NCBI GenBank assembly: GCA_030625685.1
Contig: DAOUQJ010000008.1
Span: 1-64,000 of the forward strand
Reading direction: 5' to 3'
Length of the DNA: 64,000 bases
Source of the DNA: Oscillospiraceae bacterium
GTDB taxonomy: Bacteria > Bacillota > Clostridia > Oscillospirales > Oscillospiraceae
This document shows positions 24,761 through 35,400 of this stretch, one piece after another. The position numbers were made by a program, and so were the translations under genes. The notes below the pieces were generated by a model that was given only the letters and a program-made list of their open reading frames with translations, did not search any database and was not told the DNA's origin. How positions within the stretch are numbered: position 1 is the stretch's first letter; every line of letters starts with the position of its first letter.

Positions 24761-26584
24761 TTACTTAATTGTTATATTATCATATTGCATGCCCAATTTG
24801 AGCAAATCATCTAATTTATCATTTGGTTGAGTGTTCGGTTTGGATTTAGGAACACTCTTGGAATTGTTGGTATCAGGTATACCAACTTGCAGTTTGATTG
24901 TGATAGGTTGTTCAGCGTATGTAGAAGCTTCTTCTTTTAATACTTGTAATGTCTCTTTCTTGTTGAGAAGAGCTTTTGTCATATCAGAATCAAGGTATAT
25001 TGTAAGTGTATTTTCTTCGAACTTACCTGTGGAAAAATTTGGTTTACTAATGAATGTATATGCAGAGGGAGGTATTTTTCCTTTTAATGTAACGGCAAAT
25101 TGACTCCAGTTTAAAGCAGTGTGTGTTTGCCGATTGGAGTCATCAATGTCGCTGGCGATTGGAACTTCTTTGAAAGTAGATGTGCTTGTGGTTATTTCTT
25201 TGAGCGGTGAATGTTGAGATGTTTCATCCCAAGGAGGAGAATCATCAGTAGGGGCTGGCTTTTTTAACTCTTTTTTTTTGTGAGAAGAAGGAGAGAGCAC
25301 AGATTCAGAAAATGTATCATCATCCCGAGGGGGTAAAGAATCATGTTTGGCAGGGATTTTTTCTACCGTAGATTGGGATCTAGATTGTTCTTGTAAATCA
25401 ATGCATACTTTTTTTGTTTGAGCTGATGGACTCGTGGTAATTTGAAGTACAGTGTCTTCTAATTTTGCAATCCTAGTCAGTAGGGCTTTTAAATCTGTGG
25501 CTAAACCGCGTTCGCATAGACGAATAATACAAAGTTCAGTATCCGTGCGTCGATTGGTGCTGCGATATAATTCGGATGTAGTAGCCTGGACTATAGATAG
25601 CATTTGAACTAGTTCTTCAATATGGAGATTACTAGAAAATTCAAGTAGAGCACTGGATTCAAATCCGCCGGATATTAAATTGCCATTCGCTTGCCCAGAG
25701 GTCTTAAAGAGAAGAACATCTCGAATTAACGTGGAAAGTTCGGATAGAACTGCACTCATTTCTTTGCCATCGCGATAGAAATCTGACACTTTATGTAAAG
25801 CATTTTTGTTATTGTGCTCTGTAATATCGCGAAATAGCTTGACTATTTCAATGTTGCCAGCAAGGCCGAGGACTTGTAGAATATCCGCTTCATCTAATGT
25901 GTTTTTGCTACCCATACATTGATCAAGGAGGGACAGCGCATCACGCAAACCACCTTCTGCAAGTCTTGAAAGTAAAACACCGGCTTCATTTGTCATGCTG
26001 AAGCCTTCTTGAGATGCAATTTTATGCAATTGTGTAATCATTGTTTCGGATGTAATACGTTTAAACGAATATTGCTGACAACGAGATTTGATTGTGGCAG
26101 GAACCTTATGTAGTTCAGTTGTAGCTAGAATAAACATCAAATGCGCTGGAGGTTCTTCCAATATTTTTAAAAGTGCATTAAAAGCTGCGGTTGAGAGCAT
26201 ATGCACTTCATCAATGATATAAACACGCTTTCTGACGGAAGCGGGGGTATATACTGCCTCTTCCCTGAGTGCGCGAACCTGATCAACACCATTGTTTGAA
26301 GCGGCATCTAGTTCTAAGACATCAAGGATACGTCCTGTATCAATGCCAACGCAAGAAGTGCAAGTGTTGCAAGGGTTGCCATCTTGTGGCTGTTCACAAT
26401 TGACTGCTTTGGAAAGTATTTTGGCGCAACTCGTTTTTCCGGTGCCACGTGTACCTGTAAAGAGATATGCATGGGATAAACGGTCTGTATCTACTTGACG
26501 TTTGAGGGTTTCTGTTATGTGTTCTTGTCCAACAACATCATCAAAGCGGCGTGGTCGCCATTTTCGATAGAGAGCTTGATACAA
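24761..26584 (-). CDS. dnaX: DNA polymerase III subunit gamma/tau
   Basis: A 607-residue protein. Residues 1 to about 365 are the AAA+ clamp-loader ATPase: MYQALYRKWRPRRFDDVVGQ, Walker A GTRGTGKTS (44-52), the zinc-binding Cys cluster (CEQPQDGNPCNTCTSC), Walker B IIDEVHML and sensor motifs. The tail (about 380-475) is a low-complexity charged linker, followed by a tau-like C-terminal domain (about 490-607). It loads the sliding clamp. AGGGAGGAATAATTTTG precedes the ATG. The SRP RNA gene lies immediately upstream, an arrangement common in Firmicutes. Confidence 0.96.
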   Translation of the reverse strand: MYQALYRKWRPRRFDDVVGQEHITETLKRQVDTDRLSHAYLFTGTRGTGKTSCAKILSKAVNCEQPQDGNPCNTCTSCVGIDTGRILDVLELDAASNNGVDQVRALREEAVYTPASVRKRVYIIDEVHMLSTAAFNALLKILEEPPAHLMFILATTELHKVPATIKSRCQQYSFKRITSETMITQLHKIASQEGFSMTNEAGVLLSRLAEGGLRDALSLLDQCMGSKNTLDEADILQVLGLAGNIEIVKLFRDITEHNNKNALHKVSDFYRDGKEMSAVLSELSTLIRDVLLFKTSGQANGNLISGGFESSALLEFSSNLHIEELVQMLSIVQATTSELYRSTNRRTDTELCIIRLCERGLATDLKALLTRIAKLEDTVLQITTSPSAQTKKVCIDLQEQSRSQSTVEKIPAKHDSLPPRDDDTFSESVLSPSSHKKKELKKPAPTDDSPPWDETSQHSPLKEITTSTSTFKEVPIASDIDDSNRQTHTALNWSQFAVTLKGKIPPSAYTFISKPNFSTGKFEENTLTIYLDSDMTKALLNKKETLQVLKEEASTYAEQPITIKLQVGIPDTNNSKSVPKSKPNTQPNDKLDDLLKLGMQYDNITIK

Positions 26585-26621
26585 AATTATTCCTCCCTAA
26601 AAAATTAGGCTTATTGGTTTC

Positions 26622-26910
26622 GATACAAAGCAAGACCGCACACCTACCTTTGAAGTGCATCGTACCTTCGTCCTTTTCACAGCCAGCTCAAAACCAGCAA
26701 CCCCACGGCACACATAGCAATCTGCTTAGTGCTGCTTAGTTCCCTACCTGACACGGTTCACAGGACCATGTTGCGTAGGACTGATTTATCATCACCGCTT
26801 ATGAATGACTGCAAGACAAAATGCATCCGAGGGTTGGAATTCATCCCTGCTGTAGCGGGTTGCAGGTGAAGGGCACCGCTAACTCCCCGACTAGTGCGAT
26901 CTTGCTTTAT
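26622..26910 (-). ncRNA. ffs: Signal recognition particle RNA (long bacterial type)
   Basis: The minus strand contains the helix 8 core GTCAGGTAGGGAACTAAGCAGC (about 26737 region), the conserved SRP54-binding loop. The ends close by GCAAGATCGCAC (near 26894-26905) with GTGCGGTCTTGC (near 26631-26640). The total of about 285 nt matches the Alu-containing long form of Bacillus and Clostridia. A consensus promoter lies just upstream. Exact ends are approximate; 5' processing is likely, since the promoter would start the transcript near 26939. Confidence 0.93.
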
Positions 26911-26945
26911 ATCGATTTTTTTAATCCAATAAGTCTGTACTAATC

Positions 26946-26974
26946 ATAATACAACAAAAAAATAAAATAATCAA
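26946..26974 (-). promoter_or_regulatory. Promoter of the SRP RNA
   Basis: On the minus strand TTGATT (26969-26974), a 17-base spacer and TATTAT (26946-26951), about 35 bases before the predicted mature 5' end. Confidence 0.75.
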
Positions 26975-27008
26975 TCATTTTTGTGCTGAAAGTTGTGTAA
27001 TAAATTTC

Positions 27009-27686
27009 TTATAAATAATATGAAATAAGCCAAATCACTAAAGTGCTTAGTGGATAGTATAAGTAGAAGAAGTACTTTAGTTTTTTTCCTTGCATTTTAT
27101 TATAATAGTATATTGGGATAAATGCGAGTAGGGAAAACCATTGAATTAAAGAAAAGTGTAACATTGGATTCATAAAAATATAGGGACTTATGTGAATAAA
27201 GATTGCATTTAAAATTAGAGAAAAAGTAAGTTGATGTTTAAATGTAGGAACATAATAGAATATTAGTACAAGGAATATGCCATAAATGCCATAATCTAAT
27301 CGAGTGAAGGAGACTATAATAATAAATAGTAACCCGATAATTTGAAAAAAATTTATTTTTGAATCAAATAGAATCAGACTGAGCAAACAAGAGGTGAGAG
27401 TGAGAAAAATATTAACTGAAAACATATAGTTGATGTTTGTGAATAGATAAATTATATATAAGCCAAATTCTAAAAGTAAAGCAAAGACTGCAAGTCGTTT
27501 GAGATATGCTACTTTATTTGAGGTGTGGCGAAAACTGTTTGCCATGCTGAAGCAAAATAGGGGAAATGCAATGCGTCCAAGCGATCTACATATGAAATAT
27601 GAAATTGGGTTTATAACGAGATGACAACCTATGTGGTCTATGGTCATTGATATAATGGCAATGATTTTTATAGCAAAACTACTCAT
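27009..27686 (-). CDS. TraX family membrane protein
   Basis: A 225-residue, very hydrophobic protein with about seven or eight membrane segments. The N-terminus KIIAIISMTIDHIGCHLVI followed by GRIAFPLFCFSMANSFRHT is the TraX family pattern; TraX of plasmid F acetylates pilin, and chromosomal homologues are thought to be membrane acyltransferases of unknown target. AGGAGCGTTTC precedes the ATG. It is a single gene with much lower GC than the neighbouring dnaX and purA, perhaps a later acquisition. Confidence 0.88.
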   Translation of the reverse strand: MSSFAIKIIAIISMTIDHIGCHLVINPISYFICRSLGRIAFPLFCFSMANSFRHTSNKVAYLKRLAVFALLLEFGLYIIYLFTNINYMFSVNIFLTLTSCLLSLILFDSKINFFQIIGLLFIIIVSFTRLDYGIYGIFLVLIFYYVPTFKHQLTFSLILNAIFIHISPYIFMNPMLHFSLIQWFSLLAFIPIYYYNKMQGKKLKYFFYLYYPLSTLVIWLISYYL

Positions 27687-27991
27687 GAAACGCTCCTGAA
27701 GTATGGATTTGATATAGAAGTATTATACAGTGCTTTTGTATGAAAATAAAGTAAATTGATGCGGGTGATTTGCATATGCTTTGAGGTGAAAGTAGTCTCA
27801 TTAAGAAGCAATTAAAGAGGTTCTGCTGATAAGTAGAGGTATAATAAGGGAAAGATAGGATATTTAGTGGAGATTAGAGAAATATAAATTTAGGACAAAA
27901 TATCTATACTGTTATATATTAATTAAAATGTATATATAGGTTAAGAAAAAATGTTGAAGAATATTCAAACCTGTATAATTCATGATTATAT
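27687..27991. other. Intergenic stretch between TraX and purA, no gene
   Basis: AT-rich upstream region of the minus-strand TraX gene. I see no supported gene, riboswitch or repeat here. The purA terminator lies at its right edge. Confidence 0.5.
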
Positions 27992-28028
27992 AAAAAAATG
28001 ACTACCCGACTTCGTCTGGTAGTCATTC
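27992..28028 (-). terminator. Terminator of purA
   Basis: On the minus strand AATGACTACC.GAC / GTCGGGTAGTCATT with a tetraloop-like GAAG, followed by seven T residues. Confidence 0.9.
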
Positions 28029-28042
28029 TTTATAGTGTGTTT

Positions 28043-29320
28043 TTATAAACGGTTTGTAATTTCGTGTCTTTTTGGACCGGTGGAGACCATTGTAATAGGT
28101 ACACCGATTTTTTCTTCAATAAAGTTCACATATGCTTTTGCGTTGTTAGGTAGGGCATCGTAGTTTGTTTCACCACGAATATCTGATTTCCAACCTGGTA
28201 ATGTTTCATATACAGGTTTTGCGTGGTCAAGTTCGGAAGGTACTGGGAAAGTATCTGTGATTTTTCCATTTACTTCGTAAGCAACACAAACTTTGATTTC
28301 ATCAAGATAGCCAAGAACATCGATAGCGGTTAGAACGGCTTGAGTGGCGCCTTGTGCAGCGCAACCAAACTTTGTAGCAACAGTATCAAACCAGCCTACG
28401 CGACGTGGGCGACCAGTGGTTGCACCGAATTCCCCAGCATCACCACCAAGACGACGAAGGGTATCTGCTTCTTCACCGAAAATTTCACTTGTGAATGCTC
28501 CAGATCCAACCGCACTAGAGTAGGCTTTTGTAATAGCTACAACATCAGTGACGGCCATTGGAGGAATGCCTGCACCAACTGGAGCAAATCCTGCAATGGT
28601 ATGGGAAGAAGTGGTGAATGGATAGATGCCGAAATCTGGATCTTTCATTGCACCAAGCTGACCTTCTAATAGGATGTTTTTATTTTCTGCCAGTGCCGTT
28701 TGAACAAGCTTGAAAGCATCGCCAACATATGGAGCAATTTTATCACGATATGTGAGAAGTTCATCACATAGTTGCTTTGGGTCCAATGTAGGTTTGTTAT
28801 ATAGATGTTTCATGAGAACATTTTTAATGTCACAGACAGCTTCTAAGCGACTCAATAGGTGAGATTCATGGAATAAATCTGCTACTTGAATTCCGTATTT
28901 AGCGTATTTATCAGAGTAAAATGGTGCTATGCCTGATTTGGTAGAACCAAAGGCTTGACCGGCTAAACGTTCTTCTTCATAGGTGTCTTGTAATATATGA
29001 TAAGGCATCAACAGTTGTGCTCTTTCAGAAATCACAATATTAGGTTCAGGAACGCCACCATCTTTTAATGTTTGCAATTCGTTTAGGAAAGATGGAATAT
29101 TTAATGCTACTCCATTACCAATGACATTTGTCGTGTGGGGATAAAATACACCAGAAGGTAACTGATGCAATGCGAACTTGCCGTAATCACAGATGATTGT
29201 GTGCCCTGCGTTTGCTCCGCCTTGAAAACGGATTATCATGTCGGATGCTTCAGAGAATAAATCAGTGATTTTTCCTTTTCCCTCGTCACCCCAGTTGGCG
29301 CCAACAATTGCTTTGACCAA
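28043..29320 (-). CDS. purA: Adenylosuccinate synthase
   Basis: A 425-residue protein. VKAIVGANWGDEGKGK at the N-terminus holds the P-loop-like GDEGKGK; GGANAGHT, GATTGRPRRVGWFD and the RHEITN end are all PurA signatures. It joins IMP and aspartate with GTP, the first committed step to AMP. I choose the TTG at 29318-29320 because it follows GAGGGGGAA at the right distance and gives the family length; the frame runs open further upstream with no site. It is a single gene. Confidence 0.96.
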   Translation of the reverse strand: MVKAIVGANWGDEGKGKITDLFSEASDMIIRFQGGANAGHTIICDYGKFALHQLPSGVFYPHTTNVIGNGVALNIPSFLNELQTLKDGGVPEPNIVISERAQLLMPYHILQDTYEEERLAGQAFGSTKSGIAPFYSDKYAKYGIQVADLFHESHLLSRLEAVCDIKNVLMKHLYNKPTLDPKQLCDELLTYRDKIAPYVGDAFKLVQTALAENKNILLEGQLGAMKDPDFGIYPFTTSSHTIAGFAPVGAGIPPMAVTDVVAITKAYSSAVGSGAFTSEIFGEEADTLRRLGGDAGEFGATTGRPRRVGWFDTVATKFGCAAQGATQAVLTAIDVLGYLDEIKVCVAYEVNGKITDTFPVPSELDHAKPVYETLPGWKSDIRGETNYDALPNNAKAYVNFIEEKIGVPITMVSTGPKRHEITNRL

Positions 29321-29445
29321 AATGGATTCCCCCTCAAATAAAATAGGACAATTCATTATACATGGATACATTGCTACATGCAAGGGAAAGTGAAAGAAAA
29401 TGCGTGAATTACGGGATATTTTGTGAAAAGGTAAGAAAGTTCTGC

Positions 29446-29474
29446 TTTACAGTCACAATTTACTGTGATAAAAT
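29446..29474 (+). promoter_or_regulatory. Promoter of yerC
   Basis: TTTACA (29446-29451), a 17-base spacer, TAAAAT (29469-29474); the gene starts 30 bases further on. Confidence 0.7.
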
Positions 29475-29503
29475 ATAAAATATTTTTCAAGGAGGGTTGC
29501 ACA

Positions 29504-29815
29504 GTGAAAAAAACCAGTAAAGATCAGCATGATTTATTATATAAAAGTATCTTAAAATTAGAAACGGTTGAAGAATGTAAAGATTTTTTGCAGGATTTGT
29601 GTACGGTTGCAGAACTCGCTGCAATGGAGCAACGCATAGAAGTTGCAATGTATCTATATCAAGGTATGATATATAATGATATTTTAGAGCGTACTGGCGC
29701 AAGTAGTGCAACCATTAGTCGTGTGAATCGTTGTTTGAGATATGGTCAAGAAGGATACCAGACTTTGTTGCCTCGATTAGAAGATGAATGGAATAAGGTA
29801 CAAAAGGAATTGTGA
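29504..29815 (+). CDS. YerC/YecD family TrpR-related protein
   Basis: A 103-residue protein. The middle part (VAELAAMEQRIEVAMYLYQGM and ERTGASSATISRVNRCLRYG) is the TrpR-like helix-turn-helix of the YerC/YecD family, DNA-binding proteins of unknown target. The GTG at 29504 follows GGAGGG; an upstream frame extension has no site. The next gene starts 5 bases after its stop, so the methyltransferase is in the same operon. Confidence 0.93.
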   Translation: MKKTSKDQHDLLYKSILKLETVEECKDFLQDLCTVAELAAMEQRIEVAMYLYQGMIYNDILERTGASSATISRVNRCLRYGQEGYQTLLPRLEDEWNKVQKEL

Positions 29816-29819
29816 GATT

Positions 29820-30569
29820 ATGAATCAATATGGACCTTTGGCACAATGCTATGATGCAATGACAACCGATGTGAACTATCCTCAGTGGGTAGATTATATA
29901 GAGGCACATATAGCAAAATCGGGTAAAAAAGTGCGTTCAATACTGGATTTGGCATGTGGCACAGGGAGTCTTTCATGGATTTTGGCAGAGAGGAAATATG
30001 AGGTGATTGGTGTAGACATTTCGCCAGAGATGCTGTCACAAGCGATGTCAAAATCAAATTCTTATATTGAAGTGCCTCCGATGTTTCTTTGTCAGTCAAT
30101 GGATGAACTTGAACTCTATGGTGGAGTTGATGCTTGCGTTTGTATGTTAGACAGTATCAATCATGTCATAGATGAAACTACGTTGATTCGTGCATTTGAA
30201 AAAGTATACTATTATTTAGAATATGATGGAATATTTATCTTTGATGTTTTGACTCAGTCACATTTTCAGAAGATGGATGCGGGCATGTTTATAGATGAAA
30301 CAGATGAGGCATACTGTGTATGGAGAACAGAATATGATAGTGCACAAAATATCTGTACTTATGTTATGGATGTATTTTTGCAAGAAGGCTCTCACTGGAT
30401 TAGAGAACAAGAAGTGCATCAAGAATATGCATATACAACAGAGAAAATTGGACAATATTTAGAAAAAGCAGGGTTTTGTGATATTACATTATATGGGAAC
30501 TTAGAGATGCGTCCGCCCAAACAAGGTGAGGAACGGGTCTTTTTTACTGCACGAAAGAAAGGTGAGTAA
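29820..30569 (+). CDS. Class I SAM-dependent methyltransferase
   Basis: A 249-residue protein. ILDLACGTGSLSW (41-53) is motif I for SAM binding; EVIGVDISPEMLSQA follows as motif II, and CMLDSINHV corresponds to the post-I acidic loop region. The C-terminal half has a lipocalin-like addition typical of Firmicute methyltransferases of this size. The substrate is unknown. The ATG at 29820 is preceded by AAAAGGAA inside yerC. The hslO gene starts 3 bases after the stop. Confidence 0.92.
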   Translation: MNQYGPLAQCYDAMTTDVNYPQWVDYIEAHIAKSGKKVRSILDLACGTGSLSWILAERKYEVIGVDISPEMLSQAMSKSNSYIEVPPMFLCQSMDELELYGGVDACVCMLDSINHVIDETTLIRAFEKVYYYLEYDGIFIFDVLTQSHFQKMDAGMFIDETDEAYCVWRTEYDSAQNICTYVMDVFLQEGSHWIREQEVHQEYAYTTEKIGQYLEKAGFCDITLYGNLEMRPPKQGEERVFFTARKKGE

Positions 30570-30571
30570 AA

Positions 30572-31444
30572 ATGGATTATATTATTCGAATGATTGCTAA
30601 AAACGCTCCTGTGTCAGCAATGGCGATTACAGCAACAAATATGGTGTCTCGTGCCCAAGACATTCATAAAACTTGGCCATTAGGGACGGCTGCATTAGGA
30701 AGAGTATTAATGGCAACATCTCTGATTGGGAATATGATGAAAGTGGGAGATAGTTCTGTTACCGTGAGGGTAATGGGAAATGGACCATTGAAAGGCGTAT
30801 TGGCCGTTTCTGACAGTGAGGGTAATGTGCGAGGATATGTACATGAAGGTCAAGTGGAAGTGCCTAATAAAGCACCTGCTAAATTAGATGTAGGAGCAGG
30901 TATTGGAGAAGGAACCCTGACAGTAATCAAAGACTTTGGTCTTAAAGAGCCATACGTAGGTACAATACCACTCATTACAGGGGAAATAGCCGAAGATATT
31001 ACTGCGTATTTTGTTGAAAGTGAGCAAATTCCTACAGCATGTGCACTTGGGGTGCTAATTGATTCAGACCATTCTGTTTTAGTAGCGGGTGGATATTTGA
31101 TTCAACTACTGCCTGGGGCAGATGAAAAGGTAATTGATTCAATAGAAGCTGGTATTGCAGAATTAGGTGCCGTGACACCAGCGTTACAAAAAGGTATGAC
31201 TCCCGAGGAAGTATTAAGAACTGTATTAAAAGATTTTGAGTTGGATTTGTTAGAAACACAACCTGTTGATTATCGTTGTTATTGTACTCGTGATCGTATG
31301 AGAACAGCGCTTGTGAGTTTAGGAAAAGTTGAACTGCAAAAGATGATTGAAGAGGAAGGAAAAGCAGAATTGACTTGTCAATTTTGTGATAGCGTTCAGC
31401 TTTTTGACAAGAATGAGCTTGAAGAAATCATGCATGCTTTGTGA
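30572..31444 (+). CDS. hslO: Redox-regulated chaperone Hsp33
   Basis: A 290-residue protein of family length. The redox switch is complete: Cys236 and Cys238 (CYC) with Cys269 and Cys272 (CQFC). These cysteines hold zinc when reduced and form disulfides under oxidative stress, activating holdase activity. The N-terminal domain has the usual TWPLGTAALGRVLMATSL stretch. It ends a three-gene run (yerC, methyltransferase, hslO). Confidence 0.97.
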   Translation: MDYIIRMIAKNAPVSAMAITATNMVSRAQDIHKTWPLGTAALGRVLMATSLIGNMMKVGDSSVTVRVMGNGPLKGVLAVSDSEGNVRGYVHEGQVEVPNKAPAKLDVGAGIGEGTLTVIKDFGLKEPYVGTIPLITGEIAEDITAYFVESEQIPTACALGVLIDSDHSVLVAGGYLIQLLPGADEKVIDSIEAGIAELGAVTPALQKGMTPEEVLRTVLKDFELDLLETQPVDYRCYCTRDRMRTALVSLGKVELQKMIEEEGKAELTCQFCDSVQLFDKNELEEIMHAL

Positions 31445-31490
31445 TATATTAGTGGCTTGAAAAATAAAATGAAAAAGTTTTGAAATAGTG

Positions 31491-31519
31491 TTGACAAACG
31501 CTGAATTGTCTTGTATAAT
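31491..31519 (+). promoter_or_regulatory. Promoter of the tRNA operon
   Basis: Perfect TTGACA (31491-31496) and TATAAT (31514-31519) with a 17-base spacer, 32 bases before the first tRNA. The same promoter recurs before the second tRNA-Val copy at 44.3 kb. Confidence 0.92.
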
Positions 31520-31550
31520 AAATTTCGTCGCTTGGGCAGAGCGACAACAC

Positions 31551-31626
31551 GGGAGCATAGCTCAGCTGGGAGAGCACATGCCTTACAAGCATGGGGTCAC
31601 AGGTTCGATCCCTGTTGTTCCCACCA
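31551..31626 (+). tRNA. tRNA-Val (anticodon TAC)
   Basis: 76 nt with encoded CCA; acceptor GGGAGCA, anticodon loop CTTACAA. First gene of the tRNA operon, and identical base for base to the copy at 44328-44403. Confidence 0.97.
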
Positions 31627-31629
31627 TTT

Positions 31630-31706
<77 letters not shown>

Positions 31707-31733
31707 ACAGGACACTTTGTTTGTGTCCAATTT

Positions 31734-31809
31734 GCCTCTGTAGCTCAGTCGGTAGAGCAGTGGACTGAAAATCCACGTGTCGTTGGTTCGATTCCGACCG
31801 GAGGCACCA
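31734..31809 (+). tRNA. tRNA-Phe (anticodon GAA)
   Basis: 76 nt with encoded CCA; acceptor GCCTCTG pairs CGGAGGC, anticodon loop CTGAAAA. Confidence 0.97.
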
Positions 31810-31831
31810 TCTCTGTTTTGCAGAGATATAT

Positions 31832-31907
31832 GCGAGTGTAGCTCATCTGGTAGAGCGCCACCTTGCCAAGGTGGAGGTAGCGAGTTCGAGCCTCGTCACT
31901 CGCTCCA
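31832..31907 (+). tRNA. tRNA-Gly (anticodon GCC)
   Basis: 76 nt ending in CTCCA; acceptor GCGAGTG pairs CACTCGC, anticodon loop TTGCCAA. Confidence 0.97.
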
Positions 31908-31951
31908 TATTCACCCTGTGAGATAATATAATCTCATGGGGTATAATATTC

Positions 31952-32026
<75 letters not shown>

Positions 32027-32031
32027 AAGTT

Positions 32032-32073
32032 AAAACCCTGAAACCATTGTATATCAATGGTTTCAGGGTTTTT
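32032..32073 (+). terminator. Terminator of the tRNA operon
   Basis: AAAACCCTGAAACCATTG / CAATGGTTTCAGGGTTTTTT with a 5-base loop. A diverged relative is found after the second tRNA copy (44538-44570). Confidence 0.93.
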
Positions 32074-32439
32074 TGTATTAAATCTATAATAGCAAATATT
32101 AAATTAATTTCAAGCCAATTTACTCTTAATGTTAGCTAAATTTTAAAAATTATTTTCTATCATATTCTTTCCTATGAAGAAATTAGTTTAGTATGAAGTG
32201 TTATCATAAAACGGTGGTGAAGTGTTGTGCATAAGGAGAAGAGATAATGGTGAAGAATAAGACAACATCTTAAAAAGCATACTTATAAACTTTAGAAAGT
32301 TAAAATGTGCAAAAATTAGCTCTTAAATACTTTAGTTGTAATTTAGAGTGAATAAATCCAAAATATTCATTTTTAGCTATTTACTAACTTTGTTTCTAAT
32401 TATATAATGTAGAGATAATTTTATAAAGGAGGATTTAGA
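32074..32439. other. Intergenic stretch before the first SLH protein
   Basis: No supported gene. A TTTACT and TATAAT with 17 bases between (about 32380-32408) form a plausible promoter for the SLH protein gene; the sequence is otherwise AT-rich and featureless. Confidence 0.5.
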
Positions 32440-35400
32440 GTGATAATTAAAAGATATAAATCTTTAATTGCATTAATTCTTGTCTTGACTCTTATATTTA
32501 CTCAAGTAGTATTTGCGTCAACTTATAGTGACACAGTTGGACACTGGGCTGAACAAAAGATAGAAAAATGGTCAAATAAAGGTTTACTTAAAGGTGATGG
32601 TGGTAAGTTTAATCCAAATGCAAATATTACGAGAGCAGAAATGGCTACCATTATTGATAGGATAATGGACTATCAAGAAATAGGGAAAAATGTTTATACT
32701 GATCTAAGTGACGATTGGTACACAATGGCAATACTCAAAAACTCTCAAGTTGGTGTTTTTGAGGGGGCTAATGGGAAAGTTAGACCACTTGATACTATTA
32801 CAAGAGAAGAAGCAGTAATTGTAATGTGTAAAGCTTTAAACATTGAACCAGTAGAGGGTGAAACAATTTTTGCTGACAATGCAAAGATTGCCAGTTGGTC
32901 AAAAGGATACGTAAAAGCATTTTCAGAACTTGGATATATTTCAGGTGTTGGTGATAATTGTTTCGCGCCGAAAGCACCTATTAAAAGAGCAAGTGTTATA
33001 ACTATGGTTGATAACATTATAGCTGAATGGATAAATGAAAAAGGTACAATTACTGAAGATTTTGAAGGTACTGTAATTATTAACTCAAAAGATGTAACAC
33101 TTGATGGATGCACCATTAATGGTGATTTAATAATTGCTGAAGGTGTTGCAGATGGTGAAGTAATTCTTGATAACGTTACTATTACGGGCGATGTATATGT
33201 AAGAGGTGGCGGAGAAAACTCTGTATATTTTAAGAATACCAATGTTAATGGAACGCTAGATGTTTCTAAATCTGATGGTAAAATAAGAATTGTATCTAGT
33301 GGAAGTACTGTTATAAAAATAACTAAGCTAAGAACTGGCGCGATCTTGACGTCTAGTTATACAACAGGAGTAGGTTTTGAACGTATAGTAATACCGCCTG
33401 AAGCTGTTGAAGGAGCTAATATAGAGATAGATGGTAATATAGGCAAAATGACAGTTGAAACAAAAGGCACTAATATTACTATAAAAGATGGTTCTAAAGT
33501 CAGTGCGATAGATATCACTGCTGAAGGAACAAAACTAGATGTTGATGGTGAAGTTACTATTGTTCATGTTAAGTCAGGTGCTGAGAATACAAGCATTGTT
33601 GGGGAAGGAGATCTGGACAAAGTAAATGTAGAGGCTGACAATGTAGCAATAACAACTGAAAGAACAAAAGTAACTGCAAGTGAAACAGCAAAAAATGTAA
33701 CAGCAGATGGTAAAGAGGTAGATTCTGGTGAATCCGTAACTACAGGCAAAACTTCGTCAGGAGGCTCGTCTAGTGGTGGCGGAAGCAATCATGCACCAAC
33801 AGTTGTAGCGGGGCAAGAAAATCAAACAGGTGTTGCAACTCCAGCAGGTAGAGATGGAGCGCCAGCAGTTGATTATACAATAGATGTAAATGCTTGGTTT
33901 GATGATATTGATAATAATACTCTTACTTACTATGTGGCAAGTACGACGGTAGATGAAAGTAACTCAATTGTTATTTCAGGGAATACTCTTACTTACACTC
34001 CAACAGAGGCAGATGCACTAGATGAAAATGATGAAAATAACGGTAAAGAAGTATTTGTGCATTTAAGAGCGTATGATGGAACAGTTTATACTGATAGTAA
34101 TGTTGCAATTGCAATATCGGTTAATCCAATACCTAACAATGCACCAACGGTTGTTTCTAATACAAAGAATGGTGTGGCAATAATTGAGTCGCTTGATGGT
34201 AATACTTCTGCTACGCCATATACTGCAACAATAGATGATACTTGGTTTACGGATTTGAATGGCGATAATCTAACATATGACGTAACAGAAGTAACTGGTG
34301 CAGATATCAGTGAAGTAGTCTTGAATGGTACAAATATCACATATACACCTTCTATTGTAGATGCGAGTACTGTAACAATCAAAATAAGGGCCAATGATGG
34401 TTTAACTGATAGTGATGAAGTGGAAATAACCATTGCTGTTACTATTGCAAATAGTGCACCTATGCTTTTAGATAGTAATACTGCTATACCGGATAGTGTA
34501 TATAATTATGGAGAGGTAATAACTAATCATAATTATCATTCTTACTTTGATGACCCTGATATTCTTGCCGGATATAATGATGCATTAATTTATAGCATTG
34601 CGCCTACATTACCAAATGGACTTAGTCTTAATGAAGATACAGGCGTTATATCGGGTACACCTATTGAAATAAGTAGCGAGACTGCATATACAGTTACTGT
34701 AACAGATAGTCAAGGTGCCACTGCAACGGACACTTTTCATATTACGGTTAATCCTCCAGTGCAAGGGACAAAAGTAAAAAATTCTGCAGGAGTATGGGAT
34801 ATAGATAATACTAATGGTACACATATAGGTATATGGACTGTTGAAGATTTACAGCTAATAGATACATATGATGCTACTAGTAATTTTGTGTATGGAGATG
34901 ATGGGAATTATCTTGATGAAAATTATGTTTTAATGACTAATATAGATTTTGATAATGACAATTCATATCGTGATAAAAACAATAGAACTGCTTATACAAC
35001 AGGCAGTGGTTTTAGTCCGATAGGAAATTATATTAAATTTGTATCAAATGAACCTTTTACAGGTACATTTAATGGTAATGGCTACGTGATAAATAATCTC
35101 TTTATCAATACAAATAATACAGACAGTAGTATTGAAGTTACCACTGGATTATTTGTTTTAATGGAAAACTCCACCGTTGAGAATTTAGCACTTACAAATG
35201 TTGATATAACTAGTAATAATAATTATGTAGGTGGTGTGGCAGGTACATTAAAAGATTCTGTGATAAAAAGTTGCTATGTGACTGGAACAATAAAAGGCAC
35301 AGGTGGTAATGGGATAGGTGGCATTGTTGGTAAATCAAATGGTGGCATTGGTAACCCACCACCTTATGCAAAGATAGAAAATTGCTATGCAATAGTAGAT

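Noticed and set aside
29321-29383. Longer N-terminus of PurA
   Set aside because: The extra 21 residues are not part of the family; the TTG at 29320 follows a strong ribosome-binding site.
32745-33242. Minus-strand open frame inside the first SLH gene
   Set aside because: Long only because of the repetitive composition of the SLH gene; no ribosome-binding site and no recognisable domain.
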